Assembly (NCBI RefSeq): GCF_025499515.1
Contig: NZ_JAMKFA010000001.1
Coordinates: 62,001 to 126,000 of the forward strand
DNA from: Flavobacterium odoriferum
GTDB taxonomy: Bacteria > Bacteroidota > Bacteroidia > Flavobacteriales > Flavobacteriaceae
Length of the DNA stretch: 64,000 nt
Direction of reading: 5' to 3'
The position numbers and the translations under genes are program-made. Positions 26,101 to 33,587 of this stretch are shown piece by piece. Numbering within the stretch: position 1 is the first letter of the stretch; the number at the start of each line of letters is the position of its first letter. The notes below the pieces were generated by a model that did no database searches, had not been told where the DNA came from, and was given only the letters and a program-made list of their open reading frames with translations.

Positions 26101-26827
26101 GCGATTATCAAGTTGGAAAAATAAGCAAAACATTAAAGATAAAGACGAAGAAGATTATTATGATGAGGAAGATTATGCGCCTATTAATGATTTTTTAAGC
26201 TATGCACATATTTTGTATCCGTTTAAAAATGAAAAAGAAGTGCAACAACTTTTCGAAAAAGGAAGCAATTTAAACATTGATGAATTAGACATTGCTTTAG
26301 CCGAACTTGAATTAGAAAAAAGTAAATCAATCGAAGCAAAAACAATCAACAAAGTAATTTCAAATCCGAAATCGCAATTTATTGGTTATTTGATGTTAAA
26401 TCATGCGAAACAAAATGAACAATTTGAAAAAATTGACGCAAAAGATATTGCTGTTTCTGCTATAGTTTATTCGGAAGAAATTGATGCAAAAAAAGATTCT
26501 TTGGTGTTTTATGATACGAAAGAAATCAAATTCAACAATAAAAAAATCGTTTATTATTTTTTCAAACGAATTAATATTGAAGAAGATTCGTATCAAACAA
26601 ACAAAGAACAACTTACCGGAATTGCTTTTATAACAGAAGGTTCGAAAATAAATATTAAAGGATATTACAAACTAACTTCAAAAACATATTTAGAAGAAAA
26701 AGAAATTAGTTCGTTACAAAATACGATGATTGATGAATCGTTGAACGATAATCACATTAGAGTTTCCTACGGAAAACTAAAAGATCAAATGAAAAATTAT
26801 ATGAACGAATATGCTGATGAATACTAA
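23105..26827 (+). CDS. TraB/GumN-family exported protein with long HEAT-like C-terminal extension
   Basis: 1240 residues from a TTG at 23105, chosen because a signal peptide (KKYFFLLVLCGTSLLFAQ) starts there and the upstream ATG at 23069 overlaps a promoter box. The TraB/GumN domain (about 20-290) has YVYGSMHVSD and later AIGAAHLPGDKGVIELL, carrying the paired GxxH motifs that mark this putative metal-dependent peptidase fold. The remaining 900 residues are unassigned; about 800-1000 look like helical HEAT-type repeats (RYSALKSIHYLKL, AVLRALSSQKTKEGYLKI). Standard TraB/GumN proteins have about 300 residues, so this is a much enlarged form. Its stop overlaps the next start as TAATG. Confidence 0.82.
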   Translation: MKKYFFLLVLCGTSLLFAQEKKYQSLLWEISGNGLQKKSYVYGSMHVSDKISYHLSDAFFTHLQKADIVANESEPRTWTSLFDMFSFYYQYANNGSFYTNFYINPLEKEDLYALFRSSNYNLVSLLTRTNENNKEYQEETYLDMFIYRTGRKFNKKTVGLEDVKTSTINIMKAQANMDQKEVDKNRQAILKILKNKSYNDALTDFYREKDLDMIDSLTILSSPQSYLKAMLFDRNIEMVKNMDSIMKTGSLFSAIGAAHLPGDKGVIELLRKKGYTVKPIFDAYTEKGKSAKKQIEEYFIKPELTTKTTADGVISLPLFEIVLENGEDLESPDLANGGFINVKRNLLKDFLNKNNKPFNPKTLDSLFYENIPGEILEKKAYQEKNYWVYDIKNKTKTGNAQRYRYYITPLEIITVIMGGEGDYVRKFEDEIFPKIVLKDSKENWETILPRKGNFEIQFPSYYAYKGNKANEKDNADMSIFGLDNSQKAHYFLIEKTLQEVDNLENSEFELKRIHKEFYNQHDIDSTNTSFDKKRFVFTSESKFEDKEIALQSILKGNKYYLLGTINASKDNSKKFFDSFKLKPSISTEKYRTFVDSVTNLSIEIPEKQNEHLDFVVDKDYSVGLKKKNHFVSKSKNYQFLGSNGSFIELAYYKYHKYESEKSIDSIWKNYRARITKKEKSTDVVDEELPEEVIEVVDIPTNEIENEFDEYHLTDWQTILFGTKKDNELAIISEKISVDKATNSHIFEALVSKPNSNQATKHKLVFNNGKVYELKTLVDKNYKNEDAFVEKTFNSLQVTSENGENVFENKVDIFLNDVRSKHDSIRYSALKSIHYLKLEEKDLPKIKTFLNTFKFNEDETEILGELYEKIGRIKSENTIDYLEKIYKKENVNTVIQFAVLRALSSQKTKEGYLKIKELLEYDLPISDNEYEISGLFEYFEEDLENSQVLFPEIFQYYSIKEYHEPIVSFTYKLVQANLGNSKKLKSYKKMILTNAKLEFKRLSSWKNKQNIKDKDEEDYYDEEDYAPINDFLSYAHILYPFKNEKEVQQLFEKGSNLNIDELDIALAELELEKSKSIEAKTINKVISNPKSQFIGYLMLNHAKQNEQFEKIDAKDIAVSAIVYSEEIDAKKDSLVFYDTKEIKFNNKKIVYYFFKRINIEEDSYQTNKEQLTGIAFITEGSKINIKGYYKLTSKTYLEEKEISSLQNTMIDESLNDNHIRVSYGKLKDQMKNYMNEYADEY

Positions 26828-27486
26828 TGTTTCATAGAAAAAAAGACATCATATACGTAGTATTAGCAGGTATTTTTATCACGAACGCCTTAGTAGCAGA
26901 GTTAATTGGCGGGAAATTAATTCATGTTGGAAATACCGTAATGAGTTTAGGTATTTTACCTTGGCCCATTGTATTCATCACAACCGACTTAATCAACGAA
27001 TATTTTGGTGAAAAAGGCGTAAAAAAACTGTCTTTCATTACAGCAGGATTAATTGCTTATACTTTTTTTCTTTTACTAATCGGACTTCAAATTCCAGCAG
27101 TAAAAGGAGATGGCTTAATTTCTGACGAACAATTTAATGCGGTTTTTGGTCAGAGTATGTGGATTATTGTGGGAAGTATTACAGCGTTTTTGGTATCACA
27201 ATTAATTGACGTCACCATTTTCCATTTTGTAAAAAACCGAACCGGAAAGAAAATGCTTTGGTTAAGAAGTACCGGTTCAACTGTAATTTCACAATTATTT
27301 GATAGTTTTATTGTTTTGGGAATTGCCTTTTGGTTGCCTGGAAAAATAGACAGCAAAACCTTTGTAGCATCTGCATTTACAGGATATTCAGTTAAACTAG
27401 GAATTGCTATTTGTTTAACGCCTTTGATCTATCTCGGACATTATTTAATTGACAACTATTTAGGAGCAGAAAAACATGGAAACTAA
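26827..27486 (+). CDS. Queuosine precursor transporter (YhhQ/QPTR family)
   Basis: 219 residues, six membrane segments. Family features: PWPIVFITTDLINEYFGEKGVKK in the first half and a conserved charged/polar helix TGSTVISQLFDSFIVLGIAFWLPG. YhhQ imports preQ0/preQ1 for queuosine, the wobble modification of tRNAs with GUN anticodons such as the tRNA-Asp in this window. Start overlaps the previous stop (TAATG), and its 3' end overlaps tag by 11 bases, so the three genes are likely co-transcribed. Confidence 0.93.
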   Translation: MFHRKKDIIYVVLAGIFITNALVAELIGGKLIHVGNTVMSLGILPWPIVFITTDLINEYFGEKGVKKLSFITAGLIAYTFFLLLIGLQIPAVKGDGLISDEQFNAVFGQSMWIIVGSITAFLVSQLIDVTIFHFVKNRTGKKMLWLRSTGSTVISQLFDSFIVLGIAFWLPGKIDSKTFVASAFTGYSVKLGIAICLTPLIYLGHYLIDNYLGAEKHGN

Positions 27487-28036
27487 ACAACGATGCGCTT
27501 GGTGCGAAAAAGATGATTTATACCGCAATTATCACGATAACGAATGGGGAAAACCAGTTTATGATGATGAAACAATATTCGAATTTTTGATTTTAGAAAC
27601 ATTTCAAGCAGGATTAAGTTGGTATACTGTTTTAGCCAAAAGAGAAAACTTCAGAAAAGCATTTGATAATTTTGATTTGAAAAAAATTGCGAATTATTCG
27701 GAAGACAAAATAGCGGAATTAGCAGAAGATGCAGGAATTATCCGAAATAAATTAAAGATTAAAGCAACAGTTACTAATGCACAAGCTTTTATAAAAGTAC
27801 AGGAAGAATTTGGGACTTTTTCTAAATATATTTGGGGATTTGTTGATGGAAAACCAATTGACAACCACCCCAAAACCTTAAGCGAAGTAAAAGCCACAAC
27901 CCCGATTTCCGACGCTTTGAGTAAAGACATGAAAAAACGCGGATTCAAATTTGTAGGCTCAACAGTTATGTATGCGCACATGCAAGCCACTGGTATGGTT
28001 AATGACCACGTAATGGATTGCTGGACAAGAAAATAA
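27476..28036 (+). CDS. tag: DNA-3-methyladenine glycosylase I
   Basis: 186 residues. Tag excises 3-methyladenine from alkylated DNA. It starts ETKQRCAWCEKDDLYRNYHDNEWGKPVYDD, giving the N-terminal Cys and the His of the structural zinc site; the other ligands are in NDHVMDCW at the C-terminus. The LILETFQAGLSW helix lines the base pocket. It overlaps the transporter gene and ends at a strong bidirectional terminator. Confidence 0.96.
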   Translation: METKQRCAWCEKDDLYRNYHDNEWGKPVYDDETIFEFLILETFQAGLSWYTVLAKRENFRKAFDNFDLKKIANYSEDKIAELAEDAGIIRNKLKIKATVTNAQAFIKVQEEFGTFSKYIWGFVDGKPIDNHPKTLSEVKATTPISDALSKDMKKRGFKFVGSTVMYAHMQATGMVNDHVMDCWTRK

Positions 28037-28073
28037 AAAGAGGAAAATCTAAATTTTAGACTTTCCTCTTTTT
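28036..28073. terminator. Bidirectional terminator between tag and the T9SS protein gene
   Basis: AAAAAGAGGAAA (about 28036-28047) pairs with TTTCCTCTTTTT (about 28062-28073), with inner TCTAA/TTAGA pairs. It serves two convergent genes. Confidence 0.9.
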
Positions 28074-28089
28074 GATAACTATAAATATT

Positions 28090-30078
28090 TTACTGCTTTA
28101 TAAATTTTTTAGTCATTTTTTGATTTTGAAAAATAATTTCTATAAAATAACAACCTTTAATTAGTCCATTAGTATCCAATCTTAGTTCGTTACTATTTAC
28201 TATATTGTCTTGTATTTTTCTTCCTTGAATGTCATAAACGATAATTGAGTCAATATTGTTTTTTGAGGTTAAAAATAATGTGTTCTTTACTGGATTTGGG
28301 TATAACAAAACTTTGTTTTCACTCGAGAAATCTTCGCTACTCAAATTTTGAAAAGCAGATGCTGCAGTATTTGTAACTATCGGGAAATTATAATCAAAAT
28401 AAATACTCGCAGTGTTGCTAACTGATTCCCCAACCGTTAATGTTGATTTTGTTTTGATTTTAAAAACAATATAACCATCATTTGTAGCATCATCAAAAGG
28501 TAAATTAATATTTTCAAAAATAAATTCTACTTTATCATCAGTGATTTTTGTTTTACAATTATGACTTGCATTAACCATTTCTAATGTAGAAATATCAAAC
28601 TTTGTTGCGTCTATGGTATCACGAACCACAATATTTTGTGCAGGGTAGGTTCCAGTATTTTCAAAACGAATCTGATAATGTAGATAATCTCCTATTTTGT
28701 TTTGATCTACCACAACTCCTTCTAAACATGTTTTATCGTTTGGATCATATGAATTAACAACAATTTGATTTAATAAAAAAGTATTATCTGAAGGTGTTTG
28801 ATCTGAAAACAATCCATTAATTGTTGAAGAAAACAGAAGTATATCTCCTCCATTCAAAGCTGGTGATTCTGTTGGTGCATTCAAATTGAAATTTACTGTA
28901 ATACTTCCCATTTGAAATGGTTGAAGCGTGCCTAAATTCCAATTCAAAGCTCCTGTACTTTGACTAGTTGGGCTTGTTGATGCTGTTAAATAATCCATGA
29001 CTAAATCATCAAAATTAAAACCCAAATTTGCATTTTCTATTTGAGTGCCTTTGTTCTTATATTGTATTTTATAGCTAGCATCAAAACCTGGTCGTGCCAC
29101 ACCAATAGGCACGATAGCAACTTCTAAATCATGAAATATACCATTTGCTGTAACACAAAAATCTTGAATAAAAGGGCTTGCTTGTGTAGGAAAATCCACT
29201 GTAGTAGATGCTGGAGTAACCGTAAAATAAGTAGGATTTTCAATTTGAGGTGTTATGGTATAATTACCCGCTGGCACATAGGTCTCATAAAAACCCGCAG
29301 CGTTAGTAAGTGTGGTTAAAGCTGTTGTGCCATTGGAAACATTAACTTTAAAATTAGAATAACCACTATCTAAAACAGAGCAACCGTTGTTATCTGCATC
29401 AAAATGAGCAGTACCATTAATTGTAAAATAATTGCCCCCTGGTGTAAAATTGCAATAACTATTAACTACTACACTCGCCGGAACTCCCACTTGAGTGGTA
29501 CTTGCGCTTTGAAAATAAGAAATATAAAATGCCTCCTGATTGTCATTTACACAAACGTGACTTAAATTTGGATTGTTTTCAATATAAATACCATTTACTC
29601 CAACACCATTTTTTATATTTAAAGTTATTAAATTGTTGTTATCGGCAACAACATCTATTACAGTGTACAATGTGTTACTTAAATCTAAACTGGTCAACTG
29701 GTTATAAGAACAATATAAATTTGTTATCGAATATAAATTTGATAAATTAAGATTTGTCAAATTATTATTACTACAATTTAATGTATAGAAGTTTGAAAAA
29801 CTATTCAACACACTCAAATCAGAAATGTTATTACCACTACAATCTAACCAATCCATTTCTGTAAAATACTGAATCCCTTCTAATGAATAAATATTTGAAT
29901 TTTGTAGTTGCAAATCATAAACCTCGACTGTTTCTGACATTTCAATTTCACCATTTCCATTATCGTCAACACCGAGTGCGATTAGTTTTGCTTTAAAATT
30001 TGCATCGGGTATGTTGATAACTTGTGCTTGTATTGAAAAAGTAAATAGCAGGGATAATAAGATAAATATATATTTCAT
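28090..30078 (-). CDS. Secreted LRR/DUF11-type protein with T9SS C-terminal sorting domain
   Basis: 662 residues from the ATG at 30078, where the signal peptide MKYIFILLSLLFTFSIQAQ begins. Residues about 30-180 hold leucine-rich repeats (LNCSNNNLTNLNLSNL, LYCSYNQLTSLDLS) of the flavobacterial internalin-like type. A carboxypeptidase-regulatory-like Ig domain follows (about 220-300), then a DUF11-like beta region containing NSYDPNDKTCLEGVVV, and a final type A sorting domain (about 585-662) with LLYPNPVKNTLFL and a Gly-x-Tyr/Cys-Phe end. It should be secreted by the type IX system and attached to the cell surface. Its ligand is unknown. Confidence 0.9.
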   Translation of the reverse strand: MKYIFILLSLLFTFSIQAQVINIPDANFKAKLIALGVDDNGNGEIEMSETVEVYDLQLQNSNIYSLEGIQYFTEMDWLDCSGNNISDLSVLNSFSNFYTLNCSNNNLTNLNLSNLYSITNLYCSYNQLTSLDLSNTLYTVIDVVADNNNLITLNIKNGVGVNGIYIENNPNLSHVCVNDNQEAFYISYFQSASTTQVGVPASVVVNSYCNFTPGGNYFTINGTAHFDADNNGCSVLDSGYSNFKVNVSNGTTALTTLTNAAGFYETYVPAGNYTITPQIENPTYFTVTPASTTVDFPTQASPFIQDFCVTANGIFHDLEVAIVPIGVARPGFDASYKIQYKNKGTQIENANLGFNFDDLVMDYLTASTSPTSQSTGALNWNLGTLQPFQMGSITVNFNLNAPTESPALNGGDILLFSSTINGLFSDQTPSDNTFLLNQIVVNSYDPNDKTCLEGVVVDQNKIGDYLHYQIRFENTGTYPAQNIVVRDTIDATKFDISTLEMVNASHNCKTKITDDKVEFIFENINLPFDDATNDGYIVFKIKTKSTLTVGESVSNTASIYFDYNFPIVTNTAASAFQNLSSEDFSSENKVLLYPNPVKNTLFLTSKNNIDSIIVYDIQGRKIQDNIVNSNELRLDTNGLIKGCYFIEIIFQNQKMTKKFIKQ

Positions 30079-30102
30079 AAATAATTTATTGAGTAACTTT
30101 AC

Positions 30103-30110
30103 CAAAGATA
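30103..30110 (-). promoter_or_regulatory. -7 promoter element of the T9SS LRR protein gene
   Basis: TATCTTTG on the minus strand matches TAnnTTTG, 25 bases before the ATG at 30078. A TTTG lies only 15 bases upstream, shorter than usual. Confidence 0.5.
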
Positions 30111-30130
30111 TTAAAATAAATCATACAAAT

Positions 30131-30343
30131 ATGAGCAACGACCCACTTCACGGAAAACCTTTAAAGGAAATTGTAGAACAATTAGTAAATTTCTATGGCT
30201 TTGATAGGTTAGCCGAATTAATAAACATCAACTGTTTTAAGGAAAATCCATCGGTAAAATCAAGCTTAACATTCTTAAGAAAAACAGATTGGGCAAGAAA
30301 AAAAGTGGAAGAATTGTATGTGAGAACTTTGCCTAAACTTTAG
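30131..30343 (+). CDS. VF530 family (DUF2132) small DNA-binding protein
   Basis: 70 residues from the ATG at 30131. It is nearly the whole family signature: SNDPLHGKPLKEIVEQLVNFYGFDRLAELININCF followed by NPSVKSSLTFLRKTDWARKKVEELY. The family is named after the Vibrio VF530 structure and is described as DNA-binding; no cellular role is settled. The upstream open frame is not part of the gene. It overlaps the convergent aat gene by 11 bases. Confidence 0.92.
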   Translation: MSNDPLHGKPLKEIVEQLVNFYGFDRLAELININCFKENPSVKSSLTFLRKTDWARKKVEELYVRTLPKL

Positions 30344-30974
30344 ACTTCAAAACCATCAAAAAATCTTCTCTGTCAATTTCAACACAACCTAAACTATCTA
30401 AATGGTCGTTATAGACTTGACAATCTAATAAATGATAGTTTGCCATTTCTAATTGTTTTGCTAACGCAATAAAAGCTAATTTACTAGCATTTGACACTTT
30501 TGAAAACATACTTTCACCACAAAAAACGTGACCCAAATCAACGCCATACAAACCTCCAACCAATTCGTCATTTTGCCAAACCTCAACACTTTTTGCGATT
30601 CCTAACTCGTGCAATTTACAATAGGCTTCTACCATATTGTCGGTAATCCAAGTTCCTAGCTGATCTTTTCTGGAAATCTTTTTGCAGTTTAGAATTACAT
30701 CTCTAAAAGCGGTATTGAACGTAACTTTAAATTTCCTTTGATTTATAATGTTTCGCATGCTTTTCGAAATCTTCAAATCTTCAAAAAATAACACCATGCG
30801 TTCTGGTGGGCTCCACCACAAAATTGGTTCATCATCTTCAAACCATGGAAATATTCCCGATTTATATGCTAATACAAGTCGTTCTGGAGACAAATCACCT
30901 CCAACCGCTACAATCCCTTCAGGTGAAGCTGTTTCTGCAGGCGGAAAATATAATTCTTTGGTTAAAAAATACAT
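30333..30974 (-). CDS. aat: Leucyl/phenylalanyl-tRNA--protein transferase
   Basis: 213 residues. Aat adds Leu or Phe to proteins with N-terminal Arg or Lys, creating N-degrons for ClpS-ClpAP. Signature GIFPWFEDDEPILWWSPPERMVL (residues about 39-61) and SVEVWQNDELVGGLYGVDLG / FCGESMFS blocks are intact. It follows heptamer array D and overlaps the VF530 gene tail to tail. No ClpS gene is in the window. Confidence 0.97.
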   Translation of the reverse strand: MYFLTKELYFPPAETASPEGIVAVGGDLSPERLVLAYKSGIFPWFEDDEPILWWSPPERMVLFFEDLKISKSMRNIINQRKFKVTFNTAFRDVILNCKKISRKDQLGTWITDNMVEAYCKLHELGIAKSVEVWQNDELVGGLYGVDLGHVFCGESMFSKVSNASKLAFIALAKQLEMANYHLLDCQVYNDHLDSLGCVEIDREDFLMVLKSKV

Positions 30975-30981
30975 CGTTTTA

Positions 30982-31071
30982 AATTTAGAATTCAGAAATT
31001 AGAATTTAGAAAAAGAAAAAGTCAGAAATTATAAAACTTCTGACTTCTAAACTCTGACTTCTAACTTTTAA
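30982..31071. repeat. Heptamer array D with inverted partner (DUF3127-aat spacer)
   Basis: Left units: AATTTAG, AATTCAG, AAATTAG, AATTTAG, AAAAAGA (30982-31016). Right units: CTTCTGA, CTTCTAA, ACTCTGA, CTTCTAA, CTTTTAA (31037-31071). Both parts keep a seven-base register, and the right units are roughly the reverse complement of TCAGAAG/TTAGAAG. Its right end runs into the DUF3127 stop codon. Confidence 0.85.
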
Positions 31072-31445
31072 AAAGGTAAATCGTCGTGTTCTTCTTCTTT
31101 GAAGTTAGTTGCTGGTTCAAATGCTTCTGATGCAGGCATTGGTGGCATTTGTGGTGCGCTTGGCGCTTCTGCTTGAACTTTTTCAATTCTCCAACCTTGT
31201 ATAGAGTTGAAATATTTTGTTTCTCCTTGTGGATTAACCCATTCTCTTCCTCTTAAATTGATAGAAACTTTTACTTGTTCTCCAACATTATAATTGTTTA
31301 ACAAATCTGTTTTGTCTTGTGCAAACTCAATCAAAATGTGTTGAGGATATTGCTCTTCTGTAGTAACTACAAGTTCTCTTTTTTTGAAAGAAGCACTTAC
31401 TTGTTGTACAGGATTAATTAATTTTACTCTTCCTAAAACTTCCAT
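31068..31445 (-). CDS. DUF3127 OB-fold-like protein with SSB-like acidic tip
   Basis: 125 residues from the ATG at 31445 (MEVLGRVKLINPVQQVSASFKKRELVV). Residues 1-85 form the DUF3127 domain, predicted OB-like, with VSINLRGREWVNPQGETKYFNSIQGW. A Pro/Met-rich linker follows and the protein ends EEEHDDLPF. An acidic tip ending Asp-Asp-hydrophobic-Pro-Phe is the hallmark of bacterial SSB tails that recruit repair and replication proteins. Function is otherwise unassigned. It lies 11 bases after the flavin reductase gene on the same strand. The stop codon abuts heptamer array D. Confidence 0.88.
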   Translation of the reverse strand: MEVLGRVKLINPVQQVSASFKKRELVVTTEEQYPQHILIEFAQDKTDLLNNYNVGEQVKVSINLRGREWVNPQGETKYFNSIQGWRIEKVQAEAPSAPQMPPMPASEAFEPATNFKEEEHDDLPF

Positions 31446-31456
31446 AATACTTAAAT

Positions 31457-32332
31457 TTATTTTTTTGCTAATAACAATTTCCAAGCATCAATAGCTCTTC
31501 CATTATCTACATACTCTTTTGCTTTTTGAAATTTTGTATCCATATCATCGGCACTTAAAACCGCTTTTACTTCAAAATTTTCTTTTACAAATATAGCAAT
31601 TTCTTCTTCGGTTGGAATATTTTCTATGTTTCCTAATTTTCCTAAATCATTACCCGTAAAATAGCCACTTTCTTTGATGAAATCAGGAATCATGTCAACA
31701 CCAATTCCTAAAGTGGTCAATGGTTTTTCAACCTCAAACATCCCTACATTAGAACGGCTATACCAATTACCTCCCATTCGGGCAACCAAATCAATTTTGT
31801 GTTGGTCAATCATTCCTGTTGCATCCAAAACGGCTTCATTAATATGAATTTTCACCACTTCACAAATTACTAAATTTCCTGCTCCGCCTTGGTCGCCTAA
31901 AGCAATCACATCGTTAATTTTACATTCAAACTGCACTGGACTTTCAGCTACACGAAATGGTTTTACTTTGTCTGATTTTAGCATCGTAAATCCTGCTTTT
32001 TCAAACTCATTAACTCCATCTGGATATTCGGTACTTGATAATGACATTTGTTGTACGATGTCGAAATTCACTACATTAATCACAACTTCTTTAGTGTTTT
32101 GAGCGTTGATTAATGTATGTTTTGTAGTATTATCACGAACCCTTCTTGCTGGCGAAAAAATCAAAATCGGTGGATTAGAACTAAACACATTAAAGAAACT
32201 AAAGGGCGATAAATTTGGATTTCCATTACTATCCATAGTGCTTGCAAAAGCTATAGGTCTTGGCGCTACTGCACTTTGTAAATATCCTTGTAATTTTGCT
32301 GGCGCTATTTCTTTTGGATCGATGCTTAACAT
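31457..32332 (-). CDS. Flavin reductase-like FMN-binding domain protein
   Basis: 291 residues from the ATG at 32332 (MLSIDPKEIAPAKLQGYLQ). The flavin reductase-like split-barrel domain covers about 10-190 with APRPIAFASTMDSNGNPNLSPFSFFNVFSSNPP, which includes the FMN phosphate-binding loop, and KDTTKH-like ARRVRDNTTKHT. The C-terminal 90 residues are an extra helical region seen in Bacteroidota members. The physiological substrate is unknown. Promoter TTG-N17-TATCTTTG lies just upstream; the DUF3127 gene follows in the same operon. Confidence 0.88.
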   Translation of the reverse strand: MLSIDPKEIAPAKLQGYLQSAVAPRPIAFASTMDSNGNPNLSPFSFFNVFSSNPPILIFSPARRVRDNTTKHTLINAQNTKEVVINVVNFDIVQQMSLSSTEYPDGVNEFEKAGFTMLKSDKVKPFRVAESPVQFECKINDVIALGDQGGAGNLVICEVVKIHINEAVLDATGMIDQHKIDLVARMGGNWYSRSNVGMFEVEKPLTTLGIGVDMIPDFIKESGYFTGNDLGKLGNIENIPTEEEIAIFVKENFEVKAVLSADDMDTKFQKAKEYVDNGRAIDAWKLLLAKK

Positions 32333-32349
32333 ACTAAAACTATTTTTTA

Positions 32350-32377
32350 CAAAGATAACAAACAATTACAAGTTCAA
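32350..32377 (-). promoter_or_regulatory. Promoter of the flavin reductase-DUF3127 operon
   Basis: On the minus strand TTG (32375-32377), 17-base spacer, TATCTTTG (32350-32357). The ATG follows at 32332. Confidence 0.65.
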
Positions 32378-32437
32378 TTACAAGAATAAACATCAAATTA
32401 AAAAGGATTTTAGTATTTTTACTTCAAATACGAATAC

Positions 32438-33586
32438 ATGCAGTTTTCAGAAAAGCGAAATCTTACGCGTTGGTTTATCATATTAGCTTCCTTTTTCATA
32501 GTAATTTTAATACTTTGGAATACTTACAACTTTTTCCAAATTTTCAAAAATGAAGAACGTGCAAAAATGGAATTTTGGGCAAGCGCTCTTACAACGATTG
32601 CTAATGCAAATGAAAATACCGACATAGAACTTCCTTTGCAAATTATTACAAAAAACACAACCATTCCTATTTTTATTACAGATAGTAAAGAAAATATTAT
32701 TGATTTTAATAATATTGATGAAGAAATTTCCAAAGATAGTATTGCACTAAAAAAGTATTTCAATTCCGTAAAAAACGACAACCAACCCATCAAAATGGAG
32801 CGCTCAAATAGTAAATATCAATTGGTTTATTATGGAGATTCACCTTTATTGAACAAACTGAAATATTATCCTGTTGCCTTGTTGTTGATTATTATTTTGT
32901 TTGGCGCCGTTGTTTATAATTTTTATCGTGCTACAAAAATGGCAACTCAAAATAAACTTTGGGCTGGAATGGCTAAAGAAACCGCGCATCAAATTGGAAC
33001 GCCTTTGTCTTCGTTAATTGGTTGGTTAGAAATTTTAAAATTAGACAATGTAGAAGAAAGTACCATTGTTGAAATTGAAAAAGACATTACGCGATTACAA
33101 ACTATTACCGATAGATTTTCGAAAATAGGAAGCGAACCTGTGTTAGAAAAACGCGATATTATTGAAGACACGAAAAACACAGTTGATTATTTACAAACTC
33201 GAGTTTCTCAGCAGGTTATTTTTACTTTTAAAGCTCCCGAACACCCTATTTTTGTTGCGATTAATCCTGCTTTACACAGTTGGACGATTGAAAATTTAGT
33301 TAAAAATGCTATTGATGCCATGAAAGGCAAAGGAAGTTTAGCTATTGCAATTTCGGAATTAGAAGATGTGGTTAAAATTAAAATTACTGATAGTGGCAAA
33401 GGAATTCCAAAAAACCAATTTTCAAAAGTTTTTGAACCTGGATTTACCACAAAAAAACGCGGTTGGGGATTAGGATTATCGTTAACAAAACGAATTGTTC
33501 AGGAATATCATAAAGGAAGAATAAAAGTGGCTCATTCTGAAATTGGAAAAGGAACAACCATGCAAATGAGTTTTAAGAAAGTCTAA
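32438..33586 (+). CDS. Two-transmembrane sensor histidine kinase
   Basis: 382 residues. Membrane segments near 14-35 and 145-165 enclose a small periplasmic sensor. The H box is AKETAHQIGTPLSSLIGWLEIL (His near 186), unusual in having QIGTP where most kinases have E-[LF]-x-TP, but this is the normal form in the flavobacterial family. The HATPase domain has N box NLVKNAIDAM, G1 DSGKGIP, F box FEPGFTTK and G2 RGWGLGLSL. No response regulator is adjacent, so it is an orphan kinase and its partner is unknown. Confidence 0.92.
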   Translation: MQFSEKRNLTRWFIILASFFIVILILWNTYNFFQIFKNEERAKMEFWASALTTIANANENTDIELPLQIITKNTTIPIFITDSKENIIDFNNIDEEISKDSIALKKYFNSVKNDNQPIKMERSNSKYQLVYYGDSPLLNKLKYYPVALLLIIILFGAVVYNFYRATKMATQNKLWAGMAKETAHQIGTPLSSLIGWLEILKLDNVEESTIVEIEKDITRLQTITDRFSKIGSEPVLEKRDIIEDTKNTVDYLQTRVSQQVIFTFKAPEHPIFVAINPALHSWTIENLVKNAIDAMKGKGSLAIAISELEDVVKIKITDSGKGIPKNQFSKVFEPGFTTKKRGWGLGLSLTKRIVQEYHKGRIKVAHSEIGKGTTMQMSFKKV

Positions 33587-33587
33587 A

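Noticed and set aside
29600..29900. Repeated sequence in the T9SS LRR gene
   Set aside because: Explained by leucine-rich repeats at protein level.
32361..32388. Direct repeat CAATTACAAGTT / CAATTACAAGAA next to the flavin reductase promoter
   Set aside because: The period is 12 with only two units, so it does not belong to the heptamer set; could be chance in AT-rich sequence.
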